NCBI GenBank assembly: GCA_036924085.1
Contig: JAVGWX010000005.1
Coordinates: forward strand, 79,567,547 to 79,631,546
Direction of reading: 5' to 3'
DNA length: 64,000 nucleotides
From: Ariolimax columbianus
Lineage: Eukaryota; Mollusca; Gastropoda; Stylommatophora; Arionidae
A model generated the notes under the pieces. The model was not told where the DNA came from. It saw nothing but the letters and a program-made list of their open reading frames with translations, and did not search any database. The translations under genes were made by a program, and so were the position numbers. Numbering within the stretch: the stretch's first letter is position 1; each line of letters opens with the position of its first letter. Shown here piece by piece: positions 33,164 to 43,985 of the stretch.

Positions 33164-33311
33164 GAGTTAGCATTCCATCTTCGATCCCTTCTCTTTAGCC
33201 AGCCTGCCCTGCTGCAGCCTGTTATCCAGGATCACCGCGTGGAGGTGTAGAAGGGTCTTGGCAGCTTTGGTTCGCTAGCCCTGACGCTAGCCCTGCTCAG
33301 TATCTTGATCC
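33164..33311 (-). mobile_element. SINE family A head fragment
   Basis: Reverse-strand head and middle only (ACCGCGTGGAGGTGTAGAAG, CTTGGCAGCTTTGGTTCGCT, CAGTATCTTGATCCCC). Core and tail are missing, and it starts immediately after the LINE GAA tail. Confidence 0.82.
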
Positions 33312-33590
33312 CCAATTCTCAAATAATATTTGATAATGAAAAACATAATTCCGATTGGTCTGCCGGGGTCTTTGTGTGTGCCAAGGACAAGAATAACATC
33401 ATTGCCTCACTGAGAGCATGCCATAAGAGACGACTAACCGTGCGACATGGCACAACACCGGTCATGGTTAGTGGTTTGTTCAAAGCGGTATAGATAGCGC
33501 CTAACAGGCTGCGGATCTATTTTGCTCTAGTGTTTGAGTCCATTAAGATGAAAATTTTACTTATTTTAAATTTAATTTATAAGTATTTTT
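33312..33590. other. Unassigned DNA
   Basis: A 62-codon plus-strand frame (33305-33493) has no recognisable domain. Confidence 0.35.
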
Positions 33591-33815
33591 ATCTGATATT
33601 CTACTGAATTTAGATTCAATTAAAAATCATCTTCACCTCACATTCTAATGCCTTTAGATTCAGTCAAAAATACATATTTACCACCACATATTCTACTAAC
33701 TTTAAATCAAATTAAAAATATTTACCTGACATCTACTTAGTTTGAATTCAATACAAAAAAACTCATATTTGCCTGACATTCTACTGCCTTTAGATTCAAT
33801 TAGATAAAACCCACC
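33591..33815. repeat. Degenerate tandem repeat of about 46 bp
   Basis: Five diverged copies of a motif like ATTCTACTGCCTTTAGATTC followed by AATTAAAAATA and a TTTACCTGACA end. Confidence 0.7.
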
Positions 33816-33867
33816 CAGACATCGACACTGACAAGTATGCTAGTGCTGAGATATAAGATCAAACATG

Positions 33868-33905
33868 ATAATCGGGATCAAGACACCGAGCAGCGCATAA
33901 AGATG
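33868..33905 (+). mobile_element. Tiny SINE head remnant
   Basis: ATCGGGATCAAGACACCGAG followed by CAGCGCATAA matches the first 30 bp of SINE family A and then diverges. Confidence 0.5.
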
Positions 33906-34280
33906 AAATGACTGAAGATTGTTTGCATATTCTGAAGAGATTCAATCGCAATACACCCTTGTATAAATCAATAAGCTACTCAAAGTTTGAGCCTAATAAA
34001 GCTTAAACTATCCATTGTAATAGTTGGACAATGCTTCATAGAACTGACTTCACACCTGGACGGCCCATATGTATTTTGTCCCTTCATTGTTGACAGTGCT
34101 GAGGACAGAGCACGACGTACGCAGCTACGGCTACGGTTCCGAATTTTTTCACTGGCTTCGTCAGGTACTCATTTACAGCTGGGTCGACTGCAAGATGTTT
34201 GTACCATGAACAAAACGCTGACATGCCCGGTCTGCCACATTGAGCACGACGTGATTCGAACATTGTACGTTAGAATTTCA
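33906..34280. other. Unassigned DNA
   Basis: A 106-codon plus-strand frame (33987-34307) includes a CPVCHIEHDVIRT segment but no complete zinc-finger pattern. Its 3' end lies in a SINE, so coding status is doubtful. Confidence 0.35.
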
Positions 34281-34292
34281 AACCAAGCTCCG

Positions 34293-34652
34293 GGATCAAG
34301 ATGCTGAGCAGCGCATGAGCTGCAGTGGTCAGCGACCCATAGCTGACTGCTAGCGTCAGGGCCAGCGAACCAGAGCTGCGAAGACCCTTCTACACCTCCA
34401 CGCGGTGATCCTGGATAACAGGCTGCAGCAGGGCAGACTGGCTAAGGAGAAGGAATCGAAGAGGGAATGCTAACCCGGTACTAAAAAAATGGTTGCTGAA
34501 GTCGGACGTGTTTGACCGAAAGGTGCAAATATCGCAGTCAAGCTGTAAACTACGACACAACGCATTCCGTTCTCTGGACTACATTCTGCTACTTAAGCCC
34601 TTTCAGGGTTTGGTTGCGGGAGATTGAGAACGAACGAAGAAGAAGAAGAAGA
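34293..34652 (+). mobile_element. SINE family A, full length, GAA tail, TSD
   Basis: A complete forward copy. It is flanked by AACCAAGCTCCG (34281-34292) and AACCCAGCTCCG (34653-34664), a 12-bp duplication with one mismatch. Confidence 0.93.
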
Positions 34653-34664
34653 AACCCAGCTCCG

Positions 34665-35165
34665 AATTCCTTGGCCTCATTCTAGAGATACAGTTATCTA
34701 TATTACAAGTTAAAACAGCTATGACATTTTATAAAAGCCAGTAGAGTGCCATTGCTTATACAGAAAAACGCAATGATTAACAACGAATGGCTTTTGAAAC
34801 AGTAATTGATGCAATATATGAAGATGAAATGTACAGGTCGAAATATTTATTCTCATAGTGACCTGCCGCTGATGGAAAGACGTCGATGTATGAAACATTA
34901 ATACACACAATTAGGGGACAGGAGCACCAAGCTAATTCGGTAGCTTCAAATAGAATAGCAAACAAATTTTTAATTGGTAGAAATCTACTCTGTGTTAAAA
35001 TAGCACATATTCTAATTCTTTATTCTACCACTTTATTCTAGCACATTACCAAACCGAACACAACAGCATCAAAATCACCGATGGATTATGCATTCACAGT
35101 ATTAGATGAGCTCAATGACTCATGTGCAAACATTTTTGATTGTATAAAGACTTCTTTAGGATCTG
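34665..35165. other. Unassigned AT-rich DNA
   Basis: No recognised gene. The last 100 bp may belong to the helicase relic that follows (DYAFTVLDELNDS-like frame). Confidence 0.35.
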
Positions 35166-35390
35166 ATGAGATGTAACAAACCATCGGGAGGTGAAATAAT
35201 TTTAATGTGTGTTGATTTTCGTCAAGCATTACCTGTCATAATGAGGTACTCACGATCTTTAACTGATCCTAGCTGTTACAAATAGATCAGCTGTCGTCTG
35301 TATTCCGTTTAATGAAACGAGCTTGAAACATGCGCGTGTTATGGAGACAAGTATTGCTGTTGGAAGTAGATAAATACGTCAATGGTAAGT
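35166..35390 (+). mobile_element. Helitron PIF1-like helicase relic
   Basis: The plus strand reads GGEIILMCVDFRQALPVIMRYSRS (through stops in frame), matching the Walker B neighbourhood of PIF1 helicases in Helitrons (GG..ILLGGDFRQ.LPVI..GSR). Downstream is broken. No Helitron end (CTRR with a hairpin) was identified. Confidence 0.6.
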
Positions 35391-35429
35391 TAACCCACAA
35401 ATGTTATCTAGAAGTTCAAGTTCATGTTG

Positions 35430-35782
35430 GGATCAAGATGCCGAGCAGCGCATGAGCTGCAGTGGTCAGCCACCCATAGCTGACTGCTAGCATCAGGGCC
35501 AGCGAACCAGAGCTGCCAAGACCCTTCTACACCTCCACGCGGTGATCCTGGATAACAGGCTGCAGCAGGGCAGACTGGCTAAGGAGAAGGAATCAAAGAG
35601 GGAATGCTAACCCGGTGCTAAAAAAATGGTTGCTGAAGTCGGATGTGTTGGACCGGAATGTGCAAATATCGCAGTCAAGCTGTAAATTACGACACAACGC
35701 ATTCCGTTCTCTGGACTACATTCTGCTACTTAAGCCCTTTCAGGGTTTGGTAGCGGGAGATTGAGAACGAATGAAGCCAAGC
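35430..35782 (+). mobile_element. SINE family A, full length, AAGCC tail, 13-bp TSD
   Basis: A complete forward copy ending GAACGAATGAAGCCAAGC. It is flanked by the exact duplication CAAGTTCATGTTG at 35417-35429 and 35783-35795. Confidence 0.95.
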
Positions 35783-35795
35783 CAAGTTCATGTTG

Positions 35796-36084
35796 ATCAG
35801 GTATATGGAGATTAAGTTTTCAATTCAGTAATCGTAAAGTCTGTCACACATTGCGGAAGTTCGCTGATAGTATTGCCAGACAAATGAAAACATTAACATG
35901 AGAAAAACCACTTGGGTTGTAACTTATGAATATGGTTTCTAATGGTATCAAGAATGTCCTGCTCGTGCCATTACGGTACAGGTGATCAATATGACGTCAT
36001 AATTTCAGCTAAAAGATGGCCGCCCCACTATTGTCATACACCAAAGAGGAGCAGCATTCTGTTTTTCGTTTTTTGAGCAGTGAC
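35796..36084. other. Unassigned DNA
   Basis: Nothing recognised; it ends in the poly(G) run. Confidence 0.4.
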
Positions 36085-36104
36085 GGGGGGGGGGGGGGGG
36101 GGGG
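36085..36104. repeat. Poly(G) run
   Basis: Twenty G residues in AT-rich DNA, just upstream of the mariner relic. It may be an assembly or sequencing artefact. Confidence 0.8.
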
Positions 36105-36109
36105 ACACC

Positions 36110-36990
36110 TATTGAAATTCATTAGCGAATGAAGGTCCAGTACGGTGATGCATGTCTTTCACTCAAGAAAGTGTATGAGTGGAGTAGGAAGTCCCAAAAC
36201 GGCGTGTGTTCTGTGACAGACTATTTAAAACCGGGTCAGGTGCAACGAGTAGTGACCACAAGGTCCATGGAGCCGTTAACTTAATGGTATATGAAAATCG
36301 CCGATTGATTGTGAATGCAAGGTGGGTGTCACGGCAGCTTACTCCAGAATTGAAACAATAACGCGTTGATGCATGTCAGGAAATTTTGCGGCGCTTTGAA
36401 GCAGAAGTTGATGGTTTCCTAGCAGGAACTGTTACTGGAGAGGAAATCTGGGTTCACTAGCACGAGCCTTAAACGAAGACAGCGAGAAAGGAATGACACC
36501 ATCCCTCATCATCGAAACCGAAGAAGTTTTGCACGAAGCGATCTGCAGGAAAGGTTATGTTGACTCTCTTTTGGGATGAGCGAGGCGTTATTTTAGAGCC
36601 CTGGTGAACACTGTCATTCGTGCCACGTATACAGATCTCAACAGGAACTATCTTAGAGCATTACATGCCCAAGGGGAACACTGTTACTAATGCTTGACCC
36701 CCATACTGCCCGTGCAGCTGCTGCAGCCATTGAGGACCTCCACTTTCAATGTCTACCACATCTGCGTACTCACCAGACCTAGCTCTAAGTGATTTCCACG
36801 TCTTTTGACGACCAATAGCGGAAATTGGATGAAAGACTTTCAGGCCCCATGGAGAGGTCCAACAGTTGGTGCATGAGTGGTTACACACGCAACCAAGAGA
36901 ATTTCTTTCTACAGGAATTCCATGCATTTTATAGTTGCTGGGGGACGAATCGAACGAAATGGTTACTACGTCGAAAAATTATACAGTTGA
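36110..36990 (+). pseudogene. mariner-type transposase pseudogene
   Basis: The plus strand gives YGDACLSLKKVYEWSRK, ENRRLIVNARWVSRQLTPEL, DACQEILRRFEAE, TVTGEEIWVH, HHPSSSKPKKF, SAGKVMLTLFWDERGVILE, PHTARAAA, AYSPDLAL and, near the end, FFLQEFHAFYSCWGTNRTKW. The order matches mariner/Tc1 transposases of about 350 residues. The first catalytic aspartate (usually TGDETWVH) is glutamate here, and several stops and frameshifts interrupt it. No terminal inverted repeats could be paired by eye. Confidence 0.85.
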
Positions 36991-37815
36991 GTTTCCCTTT
37001 TTCAGAATAAATTTACAAAAAAAATATATTTAAGATTTCCATTTGAAGCCTCCTCGTAAAATGTCACTTGGATCTGTAATGATAATTGTTCTCACATTTC
37101 AATTAGTAGTAACATCTTTGCAAAATGGGTTTAACCGTAATAGTTCCACGTCGATATTGTCTCAGTTATTTCAGTACTCAACATACGTGTACAGTAACAA
37201 CATACCAATTCACTATTTTTTTATATAACATTTATTTTTAAATTAAGAATATAAAAGACGAGATAGGCTATATTTGCTTTTAGAAATCTAAACAAATTAG
37301 ACCCTCCGCACAAATACAGATCTTCAATTCTAGGGTAACGACGGTCTTTTTGAAAGACACTGTGACGCGGGGAACAACAATAATTACAACGAAAATAGTT
37401 CAAGCATTCATTATTGAATGCCTGCACCAAATAGTGGGAGGAAATATTTCATTGTTAGCTCCCATTGACCAAGTTTTGTGACAGATATACACCATTACGT
37501 TTTGTGAAGTTTCTAAAAAAGAATAAGGCCAGGGTGTTGTGAGTTTGGATCACAATTACAGCGTAACAGTGCATTTCATAGATTTTTCATGACATGAGCG
37601 CTTCTTCCAGTCAGCCCAACTGTAAATCGACACAATGAAGGCAGGGACAAATCTTGGAGTCGTAGTGAAAGTTACGGGGTTCAAGCTCTGTCGTCAGTAC
37701 TTTCAGCATTGAAAGGAATTGAACACATATGGTGGCGCCCAGGTGCAATGTAGTTGGCTCTATCAACAATTTCAATTTTCCAATGTACGCTTACAACAAT
37801 GTCAAATTGAAAGCG
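36991..37815. other. Unassigned AT-rich DNA
   Basis: No recognised gene or family. Confidence 0.4.
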
Positions 37816-37819
37816 GAGC

Positions 37820-38160
37820 TACACAAAAAACGATGTCTATTACCAGTTGAATAGAAGAGAGCAGGTCGTAGTCTTCAGACTTCGGACTGGCCACAATAGA
37901 CTGAGGTATCACCTATTCAACAAATTGAAGATAGGTGGCACTGACGAAAATGGTACCGGGAAAATGACCGCTGAGCATTTGCTGCAAAACTGCCCGACAT
38001 ACGAGGATCAGAGAGAGCAGATGTGGCCATCACCAGTGGTGACACTAGACAAGCTCTATGGCAGTGTCGATAGCCTCAGGATGACCGCCGCTTTTTTCGA
38101 AAAAATAAAGGTCGACGTCTGACAGCGTAAGAAGAAGAAGAAGAAGAAGAAGAAAGCGGA
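37820..38160 (+). mobile_element. RNase H-type LINE 3' end
   Basis: It keeps the C-terminal frame NRREQVVVFRLRTGHNRLRY, HLFNKLKIGGTDENGTGKMT, AEHLLQNCPTYEDQ, ending FFEKIKVDV (37847-38122), then GACAGCGTAAGAAGAAG and a GAA run. It is very close to the end of the copy at 31133-33157. It is a short 5'-truncated insertion. Confidence 0.88.
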
Positions 38161-38299
38161 GCCTTTCAGTTGACTTAAGAATATTTTCAAAATATATTAA
38201 CATTTTTCATAGACGAAAATTTCGCCACAACAAATGAAGTACATTCTCACATACCAGTAGAGAGAACACGCGACATCGCATCTCCAATTTCAAAATAAG

Positions 38300-38560
38300 A
38301 TATTGCCAGAAATGTTGTTGCGATAGCTTGGTAGTAGCTGTCGTAGAGAGAAGATCATGTCGATCATTGATCTTCTAGATCAGAATCCACATTGTGACTG
38401 TGTATACAAGCGCTCATCCAATTTGTGTAGCCGCACTAAGATCACCCAGGCAAAGACTTTGCCAACAACACTAAGCAGTGAGATGGCTGTGTAGTTATTA
38501 CAGTCACTCCTATGATTTTTATTTTTGTATATTGTGAAAATTTGTGAATACCTCATATCT
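38300..38560 (-). mobile_element. RTE-like LINE, inverted 5' part of RT
   Basis: The minus strand reads YKNKNHRSDCNNYTAISLLS, VVGKVFAWVILVRL, SQCGF and RRSMIDMIFSLRQL, the first RT blocks of a LINE whose later blocks follow in opposite orientation from 38640. Confidence 0.75.
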
Positions 38561-38639
38561 TTTCAACTTAGGCATAGCAGCGAGTATAGCGGTTTCAAGA
38601 GTGCGTTTTTGCAATGCTTGATCAGATCAGACGAATCTG

Positions 38640-39825
38640 AAAAATCACGTGAGTAAAACAAGCCTTTTTATGTCGCTTTCATCGATCTGACAAAAGCATT
38701 CGATTCCGTTCGCTGAACTGGACTCTTCAAAATCCTCTAAAAAATAGGCTGCCTTAACAAACTGCTGCAGCTAATAATTTCACGAGGATATGAAAAGAAC
38801 GGTCCAATTTGACAGTAATACATCCCAGTATTCAATGTTGTGTTAAACAAGGCTGTGTCCTGGCCACAACACTATTCGGAATCTTCTTTGCGCTGCTACT
38901 GAAGCATACATTTGGTAATGCAACAGAAGGGATTTGCCTTCACACTAGATCAGATGGCCGTCTGTTTAATCTTGCGAGATTCAAAGCTAAAACCAAGATC
39001 AGGGAAGTTACTGTCAGAAACTTGATATTTGCTGATGACGCTTCACTTGTCACTCACAGTCAAGATAAAACACAGCGATTGATAGATGGCTTCTCACAGG
39101 CGTGCAAAGATTGTGGCCTCACAATAAGCCTGAATAAAACAAATGTGCTGGGACAAGACATAAATATCATACCGACCACCACTATCGATAACTACGAACT
39201 GGCAACTGTGGACCAGTTCACTTACCAGGGGGGGGGCTCTCATCAATAAGAAGCTCTCCCTAGACTCTGAAATACAATCCCATTGGCAGAGCTGCTACCA
39301 CAATTTCTCGTCTTACAACACGTGTCTGGGAAAACCCCAAAGTTACAGCTAAGGCCAAGGCCACGGTCTATAATGCCTGTGTCGCCAGTACGCTTGTATA
39401 TGGCAGCGAAACGTGGACAACTTATGCCAAACAGGAATATAGGTTCAACACCTTTCATCTACGGCGCTTGAGATCCATCCTTGGAGTCTCATGGAGGACA
39501 GGTGACAAATGCGGAGGTATATTTTTGAATCGGTCTTCCAAGTAAGTACACCCTCTTCGCCAACGAAGAATGCGATGGCTTGGGCATGTTCGTCGCATGG
39601 AAGACGGTCCCATCCCCAAAGATATTCTCTATGGGCAACTGATGTATGGTAAAATAACAGCTGGCCGACCACAACTGCGGTCCAATGACGCCTGTAAGCG
39701 GGGCATGAAGGTGCCGGATATAGATATGACATCTTAGGAAGACATAGCTACGGACCGATACAAATGGAGATGCAACCTGAAGAGCCACCTCAGATTGAGC
39801 GAAATAAAAAGCTCATGCAACACAG
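38640..39825 (+). mobile_element. RTE-like LINE, 3' part of RT and C-terminus
   Basis: The plus strand gives NKPFYVAFIDLTKAFDSVR, CVKQGCVLATTLFGIFF, LIFADDASLVTHSQD (39025-39070), CGLTISLNKTNV, then in shifted frames TVYNACVASTLVYGSETW, LRRLRSILGVSWR, MRWLGHVRRMEDGPIPKDIL and AGRPQLR, ending RYKWRCNLKSHLRL. Catalytic F-A-D-D is intact; frameshifts near 39245 and later inactivate the copy. The extreme C-terminus leads straight into the 21-bp array. Confidence 0.85.
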
Positions 39826-40907
39826 GAAAGTTATGAGACAATACAGGGAAGTGATGAGACAACACAGGGAAGTGATGAGACAACAAAGGGAAGTGATGAG
39901 ACAACACAGGGAAGTGATGAGACAACAAAGGGAAGTGATGAGACAACACAGGGAAGTGATGAGACAACACAGGGAAGTGATGAGACAATACAGAGAAGTG
40001 ATGAGACAACACAGAGAAGTGATGAGACAATACAGAGAAGTGATGAGACAATACAGAGAAGTGATGAGACAATACAGAGAAGTGATGAGACAATACAGAG
40101 AAGTGATGAGACAATACAGGGAAGTGATGAGACAATACAGGGAAGTGATGAGACAACACAGGGAAGTGTTGAGACAACACAGAGAAGTGATGAGACAATA
40201 CAGGGAAGTGATGAGACAATACAGGGAAGTGATGAGACAACACAGGGAAGTGATGAGACAATACAGGGAAGTGATGAGACAATACAGAGAAGTGATGAGA
40301 CAATACAGAGAAGTGATGAGACAATACAGGGAAGTGATGAGACAATACAGGGAAGTGATGAGACAACACAGGGAAGTGTTGAGACAACACAGAGAAGTGA
40401 TGAGACAACACAGGGAAGTGATGAGACAATACAGAGAAGTGATGAGACAATACAGAGAAGTGATGAGACAATACAGAGAAGTGATGAGACAATACAGGGA
40501 AGTGATGAGACAATACAGGGAAGTGATGAGACAATACAGGGAAGTGATGAGACAATACAGAGAAGTGATGAGACAATACAGAGAAGTGATGAGACAATAC
40601 AGGGAAGTGATGAGACAATACAGGGAAGTGATGAGACAACACAGGGAAGTGATGAGACAACACAGGGAAGTGATGAGACAACAGAGGGAAGTGTTGAGAC
40701 AACACAGGGAAGTGATGAGACAACACAGGGAAGTGATGAGACAACACAGGGAAGTGATGAGACAACACAGGGAAGTGATGAGAAAACAGAGGAAAGTGAT
40801 GAGACAATACAGGGAAGTGTTGAGACAACACAGGGAAGTGATGAGACAACACAGGGAAGTGATGAGACAACACAGGGAAGTGATGAGACAACACAGGGAA
40901 GTGAAAT
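39826..40907. repeat. 21-bp minisatellite
   Basis: About 51 copies of GAAGTGATGAGACAACACAGG with TACAG, AGAGA and GTTGAG variants in higher-order patterns. Unit length is a multiple of three, so three reading frames on the minus strand and one on the plus strand stay open for 380-430 codons. These are not genes. The array begins at the end of a LINE ORF. Confidence 0.98.
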
Positions 40908-41190
40908 GCAACGCCGAAAAGAAAAGTAAAATAAAACACTCAGTAGAGAGTGAGTCACACTCTTGCACAACTTTCACACGCGCCCTCATGGTAAGGCCCT
41001 TCCATTGCACTTTGGTTGGGCTAGCTTCTGAGGGCGCACAAACCTAGCATAGGTATACACAGACGCACACATGCACTGGTTTATGCGTCCTGATATCACC
41101 CGATGGACTACGGTCTGGGGTGGAATGAGCGCGCCTCCGCCAGTAGAAACTAGTGAGGCAAACATCTAAGCAACAACAACAAAAGTAGAG
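40908..41190 (+). mobile_element. LINE 3' region or SINE-like repeat, copy 1
   Basis: From about 40970 it matches 57291-57510: CTTCCATTGCACTTTGGTTG, CTAGCATAGGTATACACAGA, CTGGTTTATGCGTCC and GCGCCTCCGCCAGTAGAAAC, ending AAACATCTAAGCAACAACAA. Position after the LINE ORF suggests a LINE 3' UTR; the compact second copy could equally be a SINE. Confidence 0.65.
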
Positions 41191-41940
41191 AGTTGCTACT
41201 TTGGAAAAAAAACTATAGTCAAAAATTCCTGAAAAGTGGCCACTGCTAAGTTGATAATTGCGAAATTAATGTAGTGAAAGATTTAAAAATCGATAAATCC
41301 GGCTGGCGGCAAATGCATTTTATTTGTTAAGTTGTATGATTGAAACTTTTTCAATTTAAAAACAAATAAATTATTTTGATTGCCAACTAAAATCGTCTGT
41401 CATTATTGATGAGTCACTGTTAATAATAATAAAGCTATTTTTTTTTAACAAATGCTCGCATTTCTGTAATGCACTGTACTGCTTAGCTAGTATATAACAT
41501 CTTATGATTATCTGTAATCTGGTCTGTTCCTAGCTATGCCTTTATAAAGTCAAACCAAAGTTATTAACAAATGTCCTGCAATACCAAAAAGTTCATGTTT
41601 AAATGCCGTCCTGCTATAATCAACAGCACTGGTGATTATGGTTGTAGGTTTTTTTTCGATAAAAGAAAGTTAGCTTTCTAAAAATATTTTCATTCTAACA
41701 AAACATACAGCAGCTATGTATTGAATATGCTTTTAAAAGTAACTGCATTTAGAAGTACTACTAAATATTTAATGTATTGTTGCTGACTCCCTTTCGTGAA
41801 TAATACGCCCTATTATACCCAAAAGAACGGTCGTCCAAGCTCGCACACCTAAAAAAAAAAAAGGCTAGAGCGCTTACAAGAAAAACATTCTTTCATCTTT
41901 CTTTCGTGTAGTAATCTGGCACGAACGATAGTCAAAGCTA
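41191..41940. other. Non-coding DNA downstream of Kv cassette A
   Basis: AT-rich. The part near 41790-41830 (ATAATACGCCCTATTATAC) matches sequences below cassettes B and C, so it is the 3' edge of the duplicated unit. On the minus strand the first AATAAA seen is at 41319-41324, about 620 bp past the stop codon; use as a poly(A) signal is untested. Confidence 0.5.
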
Positions 41941-42771
41941 TTACTTAAAATTCTCCAGTTCATCCACACTGCAACCCCTTTGTGCAGCTCTCAAAATCAA
42001 CAGCTTTTTCTGTCTGGCGTCGAATTGCACCAGGTTGTAGTAGACGATGAAGTTGTTGACGAGTGAAGGTATTGTGAAACCAATCAAGAGGACGCCACAA
42101 ACCGTCGTCATTGAACCAACCAGTTGACCTCCGGCTGTTTTAGGTACCATATCACCGTACCCTACAGTTGTCATGGTAACGATAGCCCACCAAAAGCTCT
42201 GTGGGATACTAGTGAATACCGTATTGTCATCAACGTAAAATATCACCGAACCGAAGAGAAGAGTTCCTATAAGAAGAAACATGAGCATCAGAAATAGATC
42301 TTTGTAGCTGGCCGTCAGAGTATACATCATAATCCATAGGCCAGGGACGCGACGGATGACCCTGAAGACCCGGATTACTCTCATTAGACGCAGTAGTAAC
42401 AAGAATTCTGTTAGATTGCTCGTGTTGTAATTTTTCGGAAAAGCATCCACGATCATTTCAACGTAATCAGGCATAATAGCTAGGACGTCGATAACAGCTG
42501 TCACGCTGCATAAGAATTTACACAGATTCGGGGCGCAAAAGGTTAACAAATAAATTTCCACAGTAAAAAATACTAGACATGCATAATCAATAAAAATTAG
42601 AATTGGGATAACTTTAGAGCTTCGACTACTTTCATATTCCACGGTTATATTTGAGTCCTCTGATATCTCACTTGTAGAGTTCTGGATGGTGACTTGAAAA
42701 ACAGAGCTAGTGGAAGCGCAGAATGAAAATATCGATAAAAGGGCTAAAAACAGACCCCCGTACTCATAGAC
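41941..42771 (-). CDS. Kv channel terminal exon, cassette A (S1-S6)
   Basis: A single exon of 276 codons plus stop, entered in phase 0 after acceptor TCTGTTTTTCAG. It starts VYEYGGLFLALLSIFSFCAS (S1), then an S1-S2 loop with two N-glycosylation sequons (NST, NIT), S2 (IDYACLVFFTVEIYLL), S3 (AVIDVLAIMPDYVEM), S4 (RLMRVIRVFRVIRR, basic every third residue), S5 (LFLMLMFLLIGTLLFGSVIF), the pore with filter TMTTVGYGDMVP, S6 (VGSMTTVCGVLLIGFTIPSL) and a short tail ending ELENFK. This is a potassium-selective voltage-gated channel core at the plasma membrane, closest in type to Shaw/Kv3. The usual S6 PVP motif is absent. No internal start is suitable: it needs the T1 exons upstream at 58.3-63.0 kb. 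It appears functional and is the distal cassette. Confidence 0.92.
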   Translation of the reverse strand, partial: VYEYGGLFLALLSIFSFCASTSSVFQVTIQNSTSEISEDSNITVEYESSRSSKVIPILIFIDYACLVFFTVEIYLLTFCAPNLCKFLCSVTAVIDVLAIMPDYVEMIVDAFPKNYNTSNLTEFLLLLRLMRVIRVFRVIRRVPGLWIMMYTLTASYKDLFLMLMFLLIGTLLFGSVIFYVDDNTVFTSIPQSFWWAIVTMTTVGYGDMVPKTAGGQLVGSMTTVCGVLLIGFTIPSLVNNFIVYYNLVQFDARQKKLLILRAAQRGCSVDELENFK

Positions 42772-42849
42772 CTGAAAAACAGAACGTTAAATAGTTCAGT
42801 TAGAAACACAATGCGCATAGAATTAGGACGTTATTACACACGGTATCTC

Positions 42850-43985
42850 AAACTTGGATATTTTAAACAATGTTGCACATTTATGTTCTTTAAATATTGT
42901 GTACATTTGGATTGCTTTAATATTGTGTACAGTTGGATTGTTTGAACAATGTGTACAGTTTAATTGGTTAAATACTGTGACAGAGTTGGATTGTTTCAAG
43001 ACTGTGACAGACTTGGATTGTTTTAAGACTGTGACAGAGTTGGATTGTTTCAAGACTGTGACAGAGTTGGATTGTTTTAATACTGTGACAGACTTGGATT
43101 GTTTTAAGACTGTGATATAGTTGAATTGTTTTAAGACTGTGACAAAGTTGGATAGTTTTAAGACTGTGACAGACTTGGATTGTTTTAAGACTGTGACAGA
43201 GTTTGGATTGTTTCAAGACTGTGACAGAGTTGGATTGTTTTAAGACTGTGACAGACTTGGATTGTTTTAAGACTGTGACAGAGTTGGATTGTTTTAAGAC
43301 TGTGACAGAGTTGGATTGTTTTAAGACTGTGACAGACTTGGATTGTTTTAAGACTGTGACAGACTTGGATTGTTTCAAGACTGTGACATAATTGGATTGT
43401 TTTAAGACTGTGACAGAGTTGGATTGTTTTAAGACTGACAGAGTTGGATTGTTTCAAGACTGTGACAGAGTTGGATTGTTTTAAGACTGTGACAGAGTTG
43501 GATTGATTCAAGACTGTGACAGAGTTGAATTGTTTTACGACTGTGACAGAGTTGGATTGTTTTACGACTGTGACAGAGTTGGATTGTTTTACGACTGTGA
43601 CAGACTTGGATTGTTCTAAGACTGTGACAGAGTTGGATTGTTTCAAGACTGTGACAGACTTGGATATTTTAAAATTAGCTTGCTTTCACATCTTGGCTTG
43701 TTTAGACAAAGTGTGATACCTTTGGACTGTTTAATCATTGTGACAGACTTGGATTGTTTAAACAATGAGACATACTTGGTTTCTTTAAACATTGTGGATT
43801 GTTTAAACATCCTGTTACACTTGGATTGTTTATTTATTGTGACAGACTTGAATTGTTTAAACGTTATTAAACACTTGCATTTTTTTAAAATTGTGACACA
43901 GGAGGATTGTTTAAACATCGTGACACACTTGGATACACCTCAAACATTGTGATACTCGTGCATTGTTTAAACATTGTGTTCGGCT
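42850..43985. repeat. 27-bp minisatellite in Kv intron, unit A
   Basis: About 26 regular copies of a 27-bp unit (GTGACAGAGTTGGATTGTTT plus TAAGACT) at 42968-43675, flanked by degenerate forms (TTTAAACATTGTGACACACT). Related unexpanded sequence lies upstream of cassettes B and C. Open frames through it (TELDCFKTV) are artefacts. Confidence 0.96.

Noticed and set aside
33305..34307. Two small plus-strand frames as genes
   Set aside because: Both overlap SINE fragments at an edge and show no complete domain (the CPVC motif lacks partner ligands).
39734..41047. Five frames of about 380-430 codons on both strands
   Set aside because: All are products of the 21-bp array; residues repeat with period seven and no known domain is present.
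41941..42642. Cassette A as a stand-alone gene starting at MEYESS
   Set aside because: That Met lies in the S1-S2 loop; S1 and an acceptor lie upstream in frame, so it is an internal residue of a spliced exon.
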